Source: Bacteroidales bacterium UBA6408
GTDB taxonomy: Bacteria; Bacteroidota; Bacteroidia; Bacteroidales; UBA932
Assembly: GCA_002439805.1 (NCBI GenBank)
Contig: DJPQ01000005.1
Coordinates: 1 to 59,082, forward strand
Direction of reading: 5' to 3'
Length of the DNA: 59,082 nucleotides
Shown: positions 40,896 to 49,449 of the stretch, piece by piece
How the letters are laid out: each line of letters starts with the position of its first letter
Numbering within the stretch: the stretch's first letter is position 1
Made by a program: the position numbers and the translations under genes
Notes under the pieces: generated by a model
Told to the model about the DNA's origin: nothing
The model's database searches: none
The model's input: only the letters and a program-made list of their open reading frames with translations

Positions 40896-42080
40896 TTACC
40901 TTGTATTGCTGTCTTTAATTATCTGATTCAAAAGGTCGTAGAGAGCCTTATGACTGACAGGACGACCCAGCCTGTCATAGAAACTGAAATGCGCAATCTT
41001 GTTCGTTTCGCACTTCTCCTCAGCCTCCGTTCCCATATACTGCTGTGTGACGAACAAGGCCTTGGCGCCCATCCCGCCATAATTCTTGACTGCAGACGAA
41101 AATTTGTCAATGTCGGTCTTGTCCAGAACCTGAGTCTTGCACTCGACAAAGAGCAGCTTGTGGCCTGTCTGAACGATTACATCGATTTCATTCTTCGCCT
41201 TCTTGTTGTTATAGGGAAAGACGGTATTCAGCCACACCTCATTGCAGGACGGCCATTTGCGAAGAATTGTAGCGACTTCGTATTCAAACCAGCCGTATGA
41301 CGTGACAAGTTCAAAGGCATGGGGTGAAACAATTGTAAATTCTTTGTGATTGCCGAACTTGTCAATGAAATAGAATCTCACGAGCTGCTTCAGACAGGAT
41401 GAGCCGCTATCGTAATATGACTTGTCCCAACTTATTTCAGAACTCGTCTCCGGATCCACAATGGTGTCCCTGATATTGTTGGCATATCTGCCGGAGTTGT
41501 GTTTGTTAGGATTTGTCAAAGTGTTGAAGATGCTGAATTTCCCCCGATTATACACGTCCCGAATCGCCTTTATCTTAGGCAGCTGCTCAAGGTCTTCTTC
41601 CGTATATTCCTCAAGGTTTCTGTGTTCCTTGACATCAGTCTGGTTATATCTGAGGATTCCGGCAATATCCGGTGCCGCGGCCAAATGCTTTCGGAATAAG
41701 GTATAATTATAGATTATGCTGTTCTGATCGACATATATAATCTGCAGATTCTCATATCGGTAAGCGAGCATAGCAAAGGCCATGCTCCAAGGCTTTGTGC
41801 CGCTCGACACATTGACCTCGACAGTCCGGTTCCGGAAGGCATCCAGCAGATTTTCTATCTTCTCGCTTATGACAAAGTAGTCAAGCGGCTCAAGTTCAAA
41901 CAGTTCGAACTCGCAATCCGCCATCTCCGGACTCATGTCCCGGACGATTCTCTCCGCCTCCTTTTTAGTAGATGACGAGTGAATCAGAATGACTTTCCCT
42001 GCCCGGCTTTCACGCAATGCCAGATACACCGGCATCGTCTGCCCTCCGACGAGGGCTATATGCAAAGTCTTATTATCCAT
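40896..42080 (-). CDS. CARF-PD-(D/E)xK nuclease (Can2/Card1-like)
   Basis: A 394-residue effector. The N-terminal CARF domain has the ligand-binding VNVSSGTKPWSMAFAMLAYR (residues 89-108). The C-terminal nuclease has Glu in GWFEYEVATIL (residue 266 or 268), Asp300 in NEIDVIV and the ExK pair in LLFVECKTQ (Glu313, Lys315). Members are activated by cyclic tetra-adenylate made by Cas10 and cut single-stranded DNA, supercoiled DNA or RNA, causing dormancy. All catalytic positions are present, so it should be active. It follows cas6 by 18 bases and precedes csx1, so two different second-messenger effectors share the operon. Confidence 0.88.
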   Translation of the reverse strand: MDNKTLHIALVGGQTMPVYLALRESRAGKVILIHSSSTKKEAERIVRDMSPEMADCEFELFELEPLDYFVISEKIENLLDAFRNRTVEVNVSSGTKPWSMAFAMLAYRYENLQIIYVDQNSIIYNYTLFRKHLAAAPDIAGILRYNQTDVKEHRNLEEYTEEDLEQLPKIKAIRDVYNRGKFSIFNTLTNPNKHNSGRYANNIRDTIVDPETSSEISWDKSYYDSGSSCLKQLVRFYFIDKFGNHKEFTIVSPHAFELVTSYGWFEYEVATILRKWPSCNEVWLNTVFPYNNKKAKNEIDVIVQTGHKLLFVECKTQVLDKTDIDKFSSAVKNYGGMGAKALFVTQQYMGTEAEEKCETNKIAHFSFYDRLGRPVSHKALYDLLNQIIKDSNTR

Positions 42081-42098
42081 CGTGATTGTTTCCGCGTG

Positions 42099-42788
42099 TT
42101 ATTCTTTTTGAGACTCGGAGCTGTGCTTCCGGCTTACAACGCCGAATCCAAGGCTCACGCCCTTTCCCAGTCCGACATAATCAGGAATGGAGACATTCGA
42201 CTTGAACTCCAGATCAAAGGCCATCATCTTCACTCCCTTGTAGGTCAGAAGCGACTGTCTCCCAAGCGAAACAATCCTGCACATCAAAGGCGATGTCAAT
42301 GTCACGCCTATCCCCTTGGCAAACGAAAGGATATTGCCGGTAAGGATACGCTCCAAAAACGCGACTTTGTCTGAAAGGGAATCCAGCTTCACATATTCGG
42401 CAAAGTTCCTGGAATTGAGCGGCAACCACTTAGTAAGTCTATACTCAAATTCTCCATCCCAGACCTGTACGAGTATCCGGTTAGCCTTAATGTCAGCGAT
42501 TGAAAACTCCTCCTCCCGCTCGCCTATTCTGAGGCTGGTGACAGCGGACGAAAGGAACTGACCGATTACATCCGCTCCGGAATCCACCGCGACAATCGCA
42601 GCACATTGCCGGAGCCTTTTGTACTGTATCAAAGGATAGCGGTAAACAAGCGAATCTCCGCAATGATTATGGTACATAATATCGGCAGAGCCTTCCATCG
42701 ACGCTATCACGGCACCGCGAAACAGGGGAATCTCCGACTGCGGAAGCCTGTTATCGTACCTTATTACAAGCACTCTTGTCTTATCCAT
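42099..42788 (-). CDS. cas6: Cas6 crRNA-processing endoribonuclease
   Basis: A 229-residue Cas6 of the type seen in Bacteroidota type III loci. The start is the ATG giving MDKTRVLVIRYDNRLPQSEI, because AAGGAG lies 4 bases upstream; a TTG five codons earlier overlaps the csm5 stop but has no such site. Features: PLFRGAVIASMEG, the His-containing IMYHNHCGDSLVYRYPLIQY (candidate catalytic His), the IVAVDSGADVIGQFL segment, and the C-terminal glycine-rich loop PDYVGLGKGVSLGFGVV that holds the RNA. It should cut repeat RNA to leave the ATTAAGAC handle. It lies between csm5 and the CARF nuclease gene. Confidence 0.82.
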   Translation of the reverse strand: MDKTRVLVIRYDNRLPQSEIPLFRGAVIASMEGSADIMYHNHCGDSLVYRYPLIQYKRLRQCAAIVAVDSGADVIGQFLSSAVTSLRIGEREEEFSIADIKANRILVQVWDGEFEYRLTKWLPLNSRNFAEYVKLDSLSDKVAFLERILTGNILSFAKGIGVTLTSPLMCRIVSLGRQSLLTYKGVKMMAFDLEFKSNVSIPDYVGLGKGVSLGFGVVSRKHSSESQKE

Positions 42789-42799
42789 GACTCCTTCTG

Positions 42800-44617
42800 T
42801 CAAGGTTCTGTAACCTGTTCAAATATGCTCCTTGCCCGCTGGTCTCCACACCATTGGCGAAGCTTTCCCCAACGAGTGGAAGTAAAATCCGAAAGGAGTT
42901 CCCGCTCTTGGGTATCACCGTGATAAATTCGGGAGAGCGTCGCGACAAGATAAACATCTTCGGAATCGGGGACAGACTCCCGTCTTGATTTCTTGAGCCA
43001 ACGTTCAATTTCGTTTGTCACTTGCTTAAAGCTGGTTACCAGATATTTAGTGACATCATTTGCATTCCTGCGATCCAAGTTGGACAAACCGGCCTTGACG
43101 GATTCTATCCTTTCGCCAGCGAGCGCTTTCTCCCTACTTTCTTTGGCTTTTTCATCATCAAGCAATCGTTGCAATACAGAGATTCTCTCCATGTGGCGAG
43201 TTCCGTCCGGCCAGATGGCCTCGGCTTTCTTGAACAGAGACAGAGCGACGACATTATCACAACTTTCTCCGAGATAATATTTCTCGGCTTCGTCTATAGC
43301 GGCATCGTAAGCCGCTTTCTTCAGCTTCATCTCCTGTTCCAATCTCAATCTTTCCTCATTTTCAATCCGAAGCCTCTCTTCCGCCGCATTCATTTCTTCA
43401 TACCGCCGCTTTCTAAGGTGCAGTTCCTCCAGTCTTCTCTCCTCATACCGATTAACCGCCGCGTCATCCGCAACAGACATCTTCACGAATCCCATGAGAG
43501 AGAGTTTGTTCCCCACAACAGCTATTTTACGAGACTTACTTGATTTTTGCCCGTGAAAAAGTCCTCTTGAAATTCGCCTTTCACCATCTAATAATCCGTC
43601 GATGGAATAGTCGTCAAACTGCCAGTCACCGGTTATTGAGTGGAATCCGGAGCCGGCCGACATCTTGAATATGCAGGATTTATTGCCGCCGTCCCGAAGC
43701 GAGACAACCCTATGAATCAAGGACTCAATACCCTCCACAATCTCTCCAGTTCTATCCGCTTCGTATCTCTCAAAGAACGCCTTTTCTTTCCGGAGATAAG
43801 AAAGCGTATGCTCGTTGATAATCCCGAACAAGAATTCAGGCACTCCACAATTATTCTGTGCCAAGATTCGCCTCTTTTCTGTCAGATAATTCGAATTGCC
43901 ACTTGCTTGAGAAAACATCTTTCCCGATAACATCACAGTGCCCAGCCCACAACTTGAAGGTGGCAGCATCTCATAGACGGTGTTAAATCCTCCGTTTGAG
44001 AATCGTCCTCCGGTGTTGTTCCTGCCGTGTTTCCAGCCACCCTGCCAATGTCCTTGGTCATCGCTTCTCAAATTGAAGATTTTCGTGTTTACAAGTTTTG
44101 TTTCGGGAAATTCAATGTCCGAGAACTTCAGGAAACGCATGAAGTCTGTTCCATCTTCCGGATTGCCGAACGTCTCGCCTATGTCTGGGCTGTTTCCCCG
44201 TAACATCCTCCTGCCCGGTTTGGTAAGATACTCAAAAAGGATTGAACGCACAGCCCCCTTGATTGAACTTCCCGGCACTATAGGCCTACCCGAAAGCTGA
44301 TTTTTCACGAAAGATTTCACAGTCTCCGGAGATAATCCCGATGGCATAGGCAATCTGAACTCCGAAACATCGTCAAGTCTATTTCCAATCAACTCCTTAA
44401 CCCCTCCGACCTCCTTATCCTCAAAACACGCCGCAAGTCTTGACATATCAACGCCCGCCGCAACAAGTCTCTGCAAATCAAGTTTATAAAGTTCATCGTC
44501 GGCGACCACGAAGTCTATGCCATTAACCCAATCCTTCTCCGCTCCCGAACATATGGCAAGGGGAGTCAGAACCTCAAGTTCGACATTATATCTGTCATTT
44601 ATTCCTTCCATAGGCAT
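42800..44617 (-). CDS. csm5: Csm5 RAMP protein with a ~220-residue C-terminal extension
   Basis: A 605-residue protein; Csm5 is usually about 350-400. The first ~380 residues are Csm5: VELEVLTPLAICSGAEKDWV, VADDELYKLDLQRLV, SGRPIVPGSSIKGAVRSILF, and the middle HGRNNTGGRFSNGG region. Csm5 caps the 3' end of the crRNA in the Csm complex. From about residue 383 a tail begins: a charged coiled coil (RRLEELHLRKRRYEEMNAAE and onward to ~445), a TPR-like stretch (VVALSLFKKAEAIWPDGTRH) and a helical end with YLVTSFKQVTNEIERWLKK. No known domain recognised in the tail. Overlaps the csm4 stop by one base. Confidence 0.88.
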   Translation of the reverse strand: MPMEGINDRYNVELEVLTPLAICSGAEKDWVNGIDFVVADDELYKLDLQRLVAAGVDMSRLAACFEDKEVGGVKELIGNRLDDVSEFRLPMPSGLSPETVKSFVKNQLSGRPIVPGSSIKGAVRSILFEYLTKPGRRMLRGNSPDIGETFGNPEDGTDFMRFLKFSDIEFPETKLVNTKIFNLRSDDQGHWQGGWKHGRNNTGGRFSNGGFNTVYEMLPPSSCGLGTVMLSGKMFSQASGNSNYLTEKRRILAQNNCGVPEFLFGIINEHTLSYLRKEKAFFERYEADRTGEIVEGIESLIHRVVSLRDGGNKSCIFKMSAGSGFHSITGDWQFDDYSIDGLLDGERRISRGLFHGQKSSKSRKIAVVGNKLSLMGFVKMSVADDAAVNRYEERRLEELHLRKRRYEEMNAAEERLRIENEERLRLEQEMKLKKAAYDAAIDEAEKYYLGESCDNVVALSLFKKAEAIWPDGTRHMERISVLQRLLDDEKAKESREKALAGERIESVKAGLSNLDRRNANDVTKYLVTSFKQVTNEIERWLKKSRRESVPDSEDVYLVATLSRIYHGDTQERELLSDFTSTRWGKLRQWCGDQRARSIFEQVTEP

Positions 44618-45633
44618 CAGATTTTAATCGGGATGAAAATTGATTTGCCGCACCTCCATATAGGGTGAGGCGTTCCTCCCAGATTCTCCGTCCGGATAAT
44701 TTCACCGAAAGACTCCGGTTGAAGATTAACTATGCTCCCCCTTACGCAAGGAGCCTCTTCCAATGCGAACACGGATGCCGGAAGAAAGGCGTGAACGGCA
44801 TTCTTTCGAATGGCATTGTACGGACTTTCAGTTATCCATCCGCCCCGGCGGACAAAATCATATGAGACGGACTCTTTTCCCAACATCGCAGTAAGCTGTT
44901 CCTCGCTTTCCGGAATGAACATCGATAGTGAGATGGAATACTCTGATGATTCCGGGCATTCAATTGTGATTGAATCTTTCTGATATTCAAAATAGCCGTT
45001 GCCGACATTTCTGTCAGTACCAATCCCCTCATATTGCAGAAGTTCCAGACCCCTGTCCAGCAATGAACAATCACCTTCAGCAAGGAAGAACAGACCCGAA
45101 TAGTCCTTAAAGAAAACTCGGTCCATATAAAACGGCCTGGCATCCTCATCCCCAAGGCGTGAAGGTACCGTTACTCTCGGGGACACCTGAGAAGAAATAA
45201 AGTCCTCCGCGGTGCATGAGCCGGTAAGAAACCCGCCGTGCCTGATGTAACCAATGTCGCGGCCATCGCCAAACAACTCCTCTCCATTGATGACACGCCG
45301 GAAATAGTCCAAATCCAGCCATCCGACTTTCTTCACCTTCTTGGCATCGCCGATGTCTCTTAGCTTTGGCAAAACATACCTTAACGGCTTCGGGAAAAAA
45401 TAGACCGGAGAGGTGTTGCGACTTTCCTGATAAAACGGGAAAGCTGAACTTATCGTACATCCAAGGTCACCGTCCCGGGGGATTTCTACTCCGAGTTTTG
45501 CAAGACACGAGGTTACGGCAGCATATATGGTGTCGGACTGCAATGTCTTGAGACTGACGCCATAGTCACTTCTGTTATCCCCGAAATGAACCGGAGTGGT
45601 GAAATGGAGTTTATAGACAGTGTAATTTGCCAT
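44617..45633 (-). CDS. csm4: Csm4 RAMP protein
   Basis: A 338-residue Cas5-like RAMP subunit that holds the 5' handle of the crRNA and contacts Cas10. Typical features are the opening YKLHFTTPVHFGDNRSDYG, SLKTLQSDTIYAAVTSCLAK, AFPFYQESRNTSPVYFFPKP, the ERVFFKDYSG-like MDRVFFKDYSGLFFLAEGD region, and the glycine-rich LLQYEGIGTDRNVGNGYFEY near residue 210. It lies between csm3 (6-base gap) and csm5 (1-base overlap). Length is ordinary for Csm4. Confidence 0.92.
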   Translation of the reverse strand: MANYTVYKLHFTTPVHFGDNRSDYGVSLKTLQSDTIYAAVTSCLAKLGVEIPRDGDLGCTISSAFPFYQESRNTSPVYFFPKPLRYVLPKLRDIGDAKKVKKVGWLDLDYFRRVINGEELFGDGRDIGYIRHGGFLTGSCTAEDFISSQVSPRVTVPSRLGDEDARPFYMDRVFFKDYSGLFFLAEGDCSLLDRGLELLQYEGIGTDRNVGNGYFEYQKDSITIECPESSEYSISLSMFIPESEEQLTAMLGKESVSYDFVRRGGWITESPYNAIRKNAVHAFLPASVFALEEAPCVRGSIVNLQPESFGEIIRTENLGGTPHPIWRCGKSIFIPIKI

Positions 45634-45639
45634 AGGACA

Positions 45640-46269
45640 TCATTGGTTATCAAAGACAATGTCCTTTATGTCAAGCTCACCGAACTTTACCTGGCCATAG
45701 CCACGCGAGCCGCTGCCTCCGAGATAGTCGTTTTCAAGAGCCTTGATTCCTTCTTTAAGAAGGGTCATCAGTTTATTCTCATCATCGTCATCCCACACAT
45801 TGATAATGAATTCGACACCGAACGACACCCCTGCCGGAACCCGTTCAGTCTGCCGGGGATGCTCCGCAGTGCCCTTGATTCTGTCAATGACATTCTCCCA
45901 CTTGCCCTCTGTGTATGGAGCGTCAAGATTATCACTATTTTGTTTTAACAACTGCGCAGACTCTTCCGTCAGATATGCATCCCTGACTATAATTTTTGAT
46001 GGTTTATTATCTTTCGCGAAACCGAAAAGGTTGTTAATCTTGTCATTTCCACCGACCTCAGACGAACCATAAATCTGTTCAAGGAGGCATCGCATTTTCC
46101 CCTTAAGCGAACTGCCTGGGATATATGGCTGCCAATCCTTTGTAGCACAGCGTATCACCGGGTTATCTATACCACCGATTTCAACATTATCGCCACTGCC
46201 TCCTATATGCAAGCCGGACAACAAATTCAAAGTCGTGCGCACCGCTATTTTCTTAACTAACTGTCTCAT
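45640..46269 (-). CDS. csm3: Csm3 RAMP backbone protein with target-RNA cleavage site
   Basis: A 209-residue Cas7-like subunit forming the filament along the crRNA. The conserved catalytic Asp is in IGGIDNPVIR (around residue 35), which in characterised Csm3 cuts target RNA at 6-nt steps, so target cleavage should be intact. Other features are TLNLLSGLHIGG, PYIPGSSLKGKMRCLLEQIY, LFGFAKDN and the C-terminal glycine loop LGGSGSRGYGQVKFGEL. Between csm2 (17-base gap) and csm4. Confidence 0.95.
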   Translation of the reverse strand: MRQLVKKIAVRTTLNLLSGLHIGGSGDNVEIGGIDNPVIRCATKDWQPYIPGSSLKGKMRCLLEQIYGSSEVGGNDKINNLFGFAKDNKPSKIIVRDAYLTEESAQLLKQNSDNLDAPYTEGKWENVIDRIKGTAEHPRQTERVPAGVSFGVEFIINVWDDDDENKLMTLLKEGIKALENDYLGGSGSRGYGQVKFGELDIKDIVFDNQ

Positions 46270-46286
46270 AATGCTGTCATTTTGTT

Positions 46287-46712
46287 TTATATATTAACAC
46301 CCATTTCCGCTGCCTTATGATAGGCTACAATCGCCTCAAAGATCTGCACAAAATTTCTGAATTGCGCTTCATCCTTGACATGACTCATAGCTTCAGAAAT
46401 CACTTTATAGAAGTCGACTATCTTATTTTTGCCATCGGCGCGACCGACAGCATAGGCTAATTTAGGCTTAAGCATTACAAAACTACTTTCATTGTAGCCT
46501 TGCAGCTGCTGCCTTTTAACTTCACCGAAAAACTTTCTAAGCTGGTTCGTCGTCAACTTAGTTTTCTCCTTTCTTTTTCCACCCTGTGGTGTCGAGGCCA
46601 CATCATCCGTCCCAAGATATTCGCCGAATTTCTCGGCAAACTGCACAGTCTTCTCCGTCACTTTATCAGTAATCTCAGAAGATGGGATGTATTCATTCCA
46701 TACCATAGACAA
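46287..46712 (-). CDS. csm2: Csm2 small subunit
   Basis: A 141-residue all-helical small subunit of the type III-A complex that lies along the guide-target duplex. Features: AEKFGEYLG, then TTNQLRKFFGEVKRQQLQGY, the FVMLKPKLAYAVGRADGKNK helix (the LKPKLAYA-type core is typical of Csm2) and FRNFVQIFEAIVAYHKAAEM. A basic low-complexity linker (TPQGGKRKEKTK) precedes the core. It lies 19 bases after cas10. Its presence marks the locus as III-A/D rather than III-B. Confidence 0.92.
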   Translation of the reverse strand: MSMVWNEYIPSSEITDKVTEKTVQFAEKFGEYLGTDDVASTPQGGKRKEKTKLTTNQLRKFFGEVKRQQLQGYNESSFVMLKPKLAYAVGRADGKNKIVDFYKVISEAMSHVKDEAQFRNFVQIFEAIVAYHKAAEMGVNI

Positions 46713-46731
46713 TTGATTTTAAGTTATGTTA

Positions 46732-49266
46732 CTAGTTTTTGAATCTCAACTCAAGCTCCGCCCAACGGGCAGCCACGGCGGCAAGTTCATATTTGCGTCT
46801 GTCGCATAATTCACCTTTCAGCCCGTTGCAGAACCGTCTCACCTCGTCCGTCTTATTGTCTGAAAAACGCTTGAGGAAATAGGCCGTATGCCACATATAA
46901 CTCATATCTCCCTTCTTCATCTTTCCACATAGAACCATAATCCGATGAAGAATGGAGCGCGGCATCCCGGCATTCTCTATCAAATCCACGAATCTTTTTT
47001 TGAGTTCTTGAACATAATCGAACTCACCGCTCCATGACAGATTCTCTCCGAACATATTTATCGCGTTCTTCTTCGGCAACCCTTTTCCACCGCTAAAGTC
47101 CTTGGCATAACTTTCCGCGTCTCCTGCAAGCTGGGCAGCCTTGGCTATTGGATAATTGTCAGCAACAATCGCGACACCGGCGGAAATTGAAATGTCATCC
47201 CTTCCGACGAATTTGCGGAAAGCCTCGCGAACCTCCCTCGCAAACAATATGACCTTGTCCCATTTGCCGACTGCAAAGACGTCATCGCCTCCGGAGTACA
47301 GTATATTCACGTCATCCTTGAACTCTTCCCTTATGGTATTAAGGTAGCCGCTGAAGAACCAGTCAAGCATGAACGACAAAGTGGAATATGCGGCAAAACT
47401 CCTTGACGCCTCCGGCAGACCCTTTATGAATATAGTCCCGAGATTATCAACATCCATACGGAGTATGCCCAGATATTCGCCGCCGGCGAGCTCTTCAAAT
47501 GTCTTGTTGCGGTCACCGGCCACGGCCTGCTTGTTGCCGCCATAGAACTGAAAGGCATAACTGCATGCATTGCCTTTTATATGTGGAACAATGAGGCTGT
47601 TGATTGCCGTAACCTTACATACATCGACTGATGATATTCCTCTGAATTCGGAATCATCGGATGTAAGTTCCCTTTTGTCAAACATATAGGTATGAACTCC
47701 CATTATCTCCATACCGAACTTTGACCTGTTTGCAAGAAAATTGGACTCATCGTCATTGAAATGGGTGATGATATAATCGGCGTCTTTAAGGACTTCACCC
47801 AGTCTGCATTGCTTCTCAACCGAAGGAAGAACCCATAGAGGCTCATCCCCACGTCCCGCTATATTTATCAGATTGTCCCCCTCAATGCCGGTGATTGCAC
47901 AGACTCTGGCATCGGACGGGACTTCTTCCGGCACGAAAAGGTTCTTTTTCCGGAGAACAGACTTGAACCGGGTATTCTTGCACATCGCAAGCTTTTCTGC
48001 CAGAGCCCGCCAGAGGTCTCCTATTTTTGAATCCGGTTCAGAACCATCAAATCTGACAGTCTTCGAGCTTATGTCAAAAGCGAAAGGAAGATAGTCAATG
48101 TTCAACAACAACGCCCCTTTATGCTCATCCCACAATTTCCGCTCAAACTCCTCGCGCAGGGCATCAATCGCGGCCAGAACATCAGGTGTGTTCGGAAGAA
48201 GCATATAGAATTTTCCGCCTGAAGAGTAAACGACATGAGCTGCGGTAGCATTGATGGCCGGATGGGAAATGATTCTCCGTATAACCGAATCGACAAGAAG
48301 CTGGAGATAGAACGAGCGCCCTTTCAGACTCACTGCGGCACGCTTGGAAGAAATGTTATAAATGAAATTCTGTATTCCGGAAATGTCTCCGCCCAATAGA
48401 ATCACAGGCTTGGCGTCATCTGAAAGGGATATCCGTGTCCCGTTCCATCTGAATGCCGAAGGATCATGCTCACGATAGACACAGAAACAATCAGCAAATG
48501 CAGCGGTAGTCTTCAGATGTTCATAAAGGCTCACATTCGCCATATCCATCGTATTGGACGGTATGCACCAAGTGTATTTTTTCAACAGGTAGGTCAGGCT
48601 TTCGGCAAAGCCTATGAACGAATCTGTCGGAAGAGTTTGGAATTCGTCACAGAACTGTTCCCATAATACCTTATATCCCTCTTGGCTCACGCCATCGGAA
48701 GACGTCCTTATCGTCTTGGGAAAGAATCTGCTCTTATCTATATTCAGCCTATTGAGGGAGAATGCGGAAGAACAGGAGCCGTCATTTATCGAATTGAAAA
48801 CAGAAAAGAGAGGAATGCGCTTGTACCTATCCCCCCCCCACTGAATAGACTGTTCTCCATCGACCCGCTCCCGTTCCATCGAAGAAGGGGCGGTTCTGTC
48901 AATTCCCGCGCTCCACCAATCCGCCAATGTGACAAGCGCCTGCAATTCGGTTTTCGGCTTATGATGGCTGCACGCAAATGTCGGCATAGAATCGTCGGAG
49001 TCTTCCGCCGCCGTCCTGATTCCCTGAATCTTCATCACAGCGCTGCCGTACCGTTCAATAAATTCATTGGTCCATACGACGTGCTGATACCCGAAACGGC
49101 CATGCTCGTTCACAGGGCATATGTCCTCCGCTATTCTTTTGGAATACGAAGACAGTTCGTTATACTTGTCAGAAAAAGACCTGTCCGCCCTCTGATAGAA
49201 TTTGCCAATATCGTGCAACAACGCCGCCAGGAAAATCCTGTGCCTCAAATTTTCATTCATCGCCAT
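46732..49266 (-). CDS. cas10: Cas10 (Csm1), with HD nuclease and GGDD cyclase motifs
   Basis: An 844-residue large subunit. Start at MAMNENLRHRIFLAALLHDI; 20 upstream in-frame codons are unconserved, and the promoter lies at 49314-49346. The HD domain has HD at residues 18-19 (LLHDIGKFYQRAD) and CSHHKPKTELQALVTLADWW. Palm1 has LLGGDISGIQNFIYNISSKRA. Palm2 has LRMDVDNLGTIFIKG and YSGGDDVFAVG with GGDD at 659-662, so cyclic-oligoadenylate synthesis should work. The zinc ribbon usual in Csm1 is degenerate: single cysteines in VCAITG and QCRLGE instead of CxxC pairs. A run of nine G (48831-48839) encodes part of WGGD near residue 143 and could slip. First gene of the operon. Confidence 0.95.
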   Translation of the reverse strand: MAMNENLRHRIFLAALLHDIGKFYQRADRSFSDKYNELSSYSKRIAEDICPVNEHGRFGYQHVVWTNEFIERYGSAVMKIQGIRTAAEDSDDSMPTFACSHHKPKTELQALVTLADWWSAGIDRTAPSSMERERVDGEQSIQWGGDRYKRIPLFSVFNSINDGSCSSAFSLNRLNIDKSRFFPKTIRTSSDGVSQEGYKVLWEQFCDEFQTLPTDSFIGFAESLTYLLKKYTWCIPSNTMDMANVSLYEHLKTTAAFADCFCVYREHDPSAFRWNGTRISLSDDAKPVILLGGDISGIQNFIYNISSKRAAVSLKGRSFYLQLLVDSVIRRIISHPAINATAAHVVYSSGGKFYMLLPNTPDVLAAIDALREEFERKLWDEHKGALLLNIDYLPFAFDISSKTVRFDGSEPDSKIGDLWRALAEKLAMCKNTRFKSVLRKKNLFVPEEVPSDARVCAITGIEGDNLINIAGRGDEPLWVLPSVEKQCRLGEVLKDADYIITHFNDDESNFLANRSKFGMEIMGVHTYMFDKRELTSDDSEFRGISSVDVCKVTAINSLIVPHIKGNACSYAFQFYGGNKQAVAGDRNKTFEELAGGEYLGILRMDVDNLGTIFIKGLPEASRSFAAYSTLSFMLDWFFSGYLNTIREEFKDDVNILYSGGDDVFAVGKWDKVILFAREVREAFRKFVGRDDISISAGVAIVADNYPIAKAAQLAGDAESYAKDFSGGKGLPKKNAINMFGENLSWSGEFDYVQELKKRFVDLIENAGMPRSILHRIMVLCGKMKKGDMSYMWHTAYFLKRFSDNKTDEVRRFCNGLKGELCDRRKYELAAVAARWAELELRFKN

Positions 49267-49313
49267 TAGTTTTAGTCTTCCGCGCCAAGGCCGGTCCAGC
49301 CCCGACGCACGGA

Positions 49314-49346
49314 CAAATTTAACCAAAGTTTTTCAAAATGTCCAAA
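49314..49346 (-). promoter_or_regulatory. Promoter of the type III cas operon
   Basis: On the minus strand TTTG (49343-49346), 21 bases, then TAAATTTG (49314-49321): a full match to the Bacteroidota consensus, about 50 bases before the cas10 ATG. The -7 box is identical to that of the CRISPR leader. Confidence 0.72.
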
Positions 49347-49449
49347 TTTTCAGTAAACATTTTGCACTTTGGTTCGGCAGTCGTGAACAGAAATGGTCAA
49401 TCAATGAAAATCATGAAAATCACAAGACAAGGAAGCCGCCCGGCAGCCC

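Noticed and set aside
42789..42803. TTG start for cas6 overlapping the csm5 stop
   Set aside because: The ATG at 42788 has AAGGAG at the right spacing, and the extra five residues are not needed.
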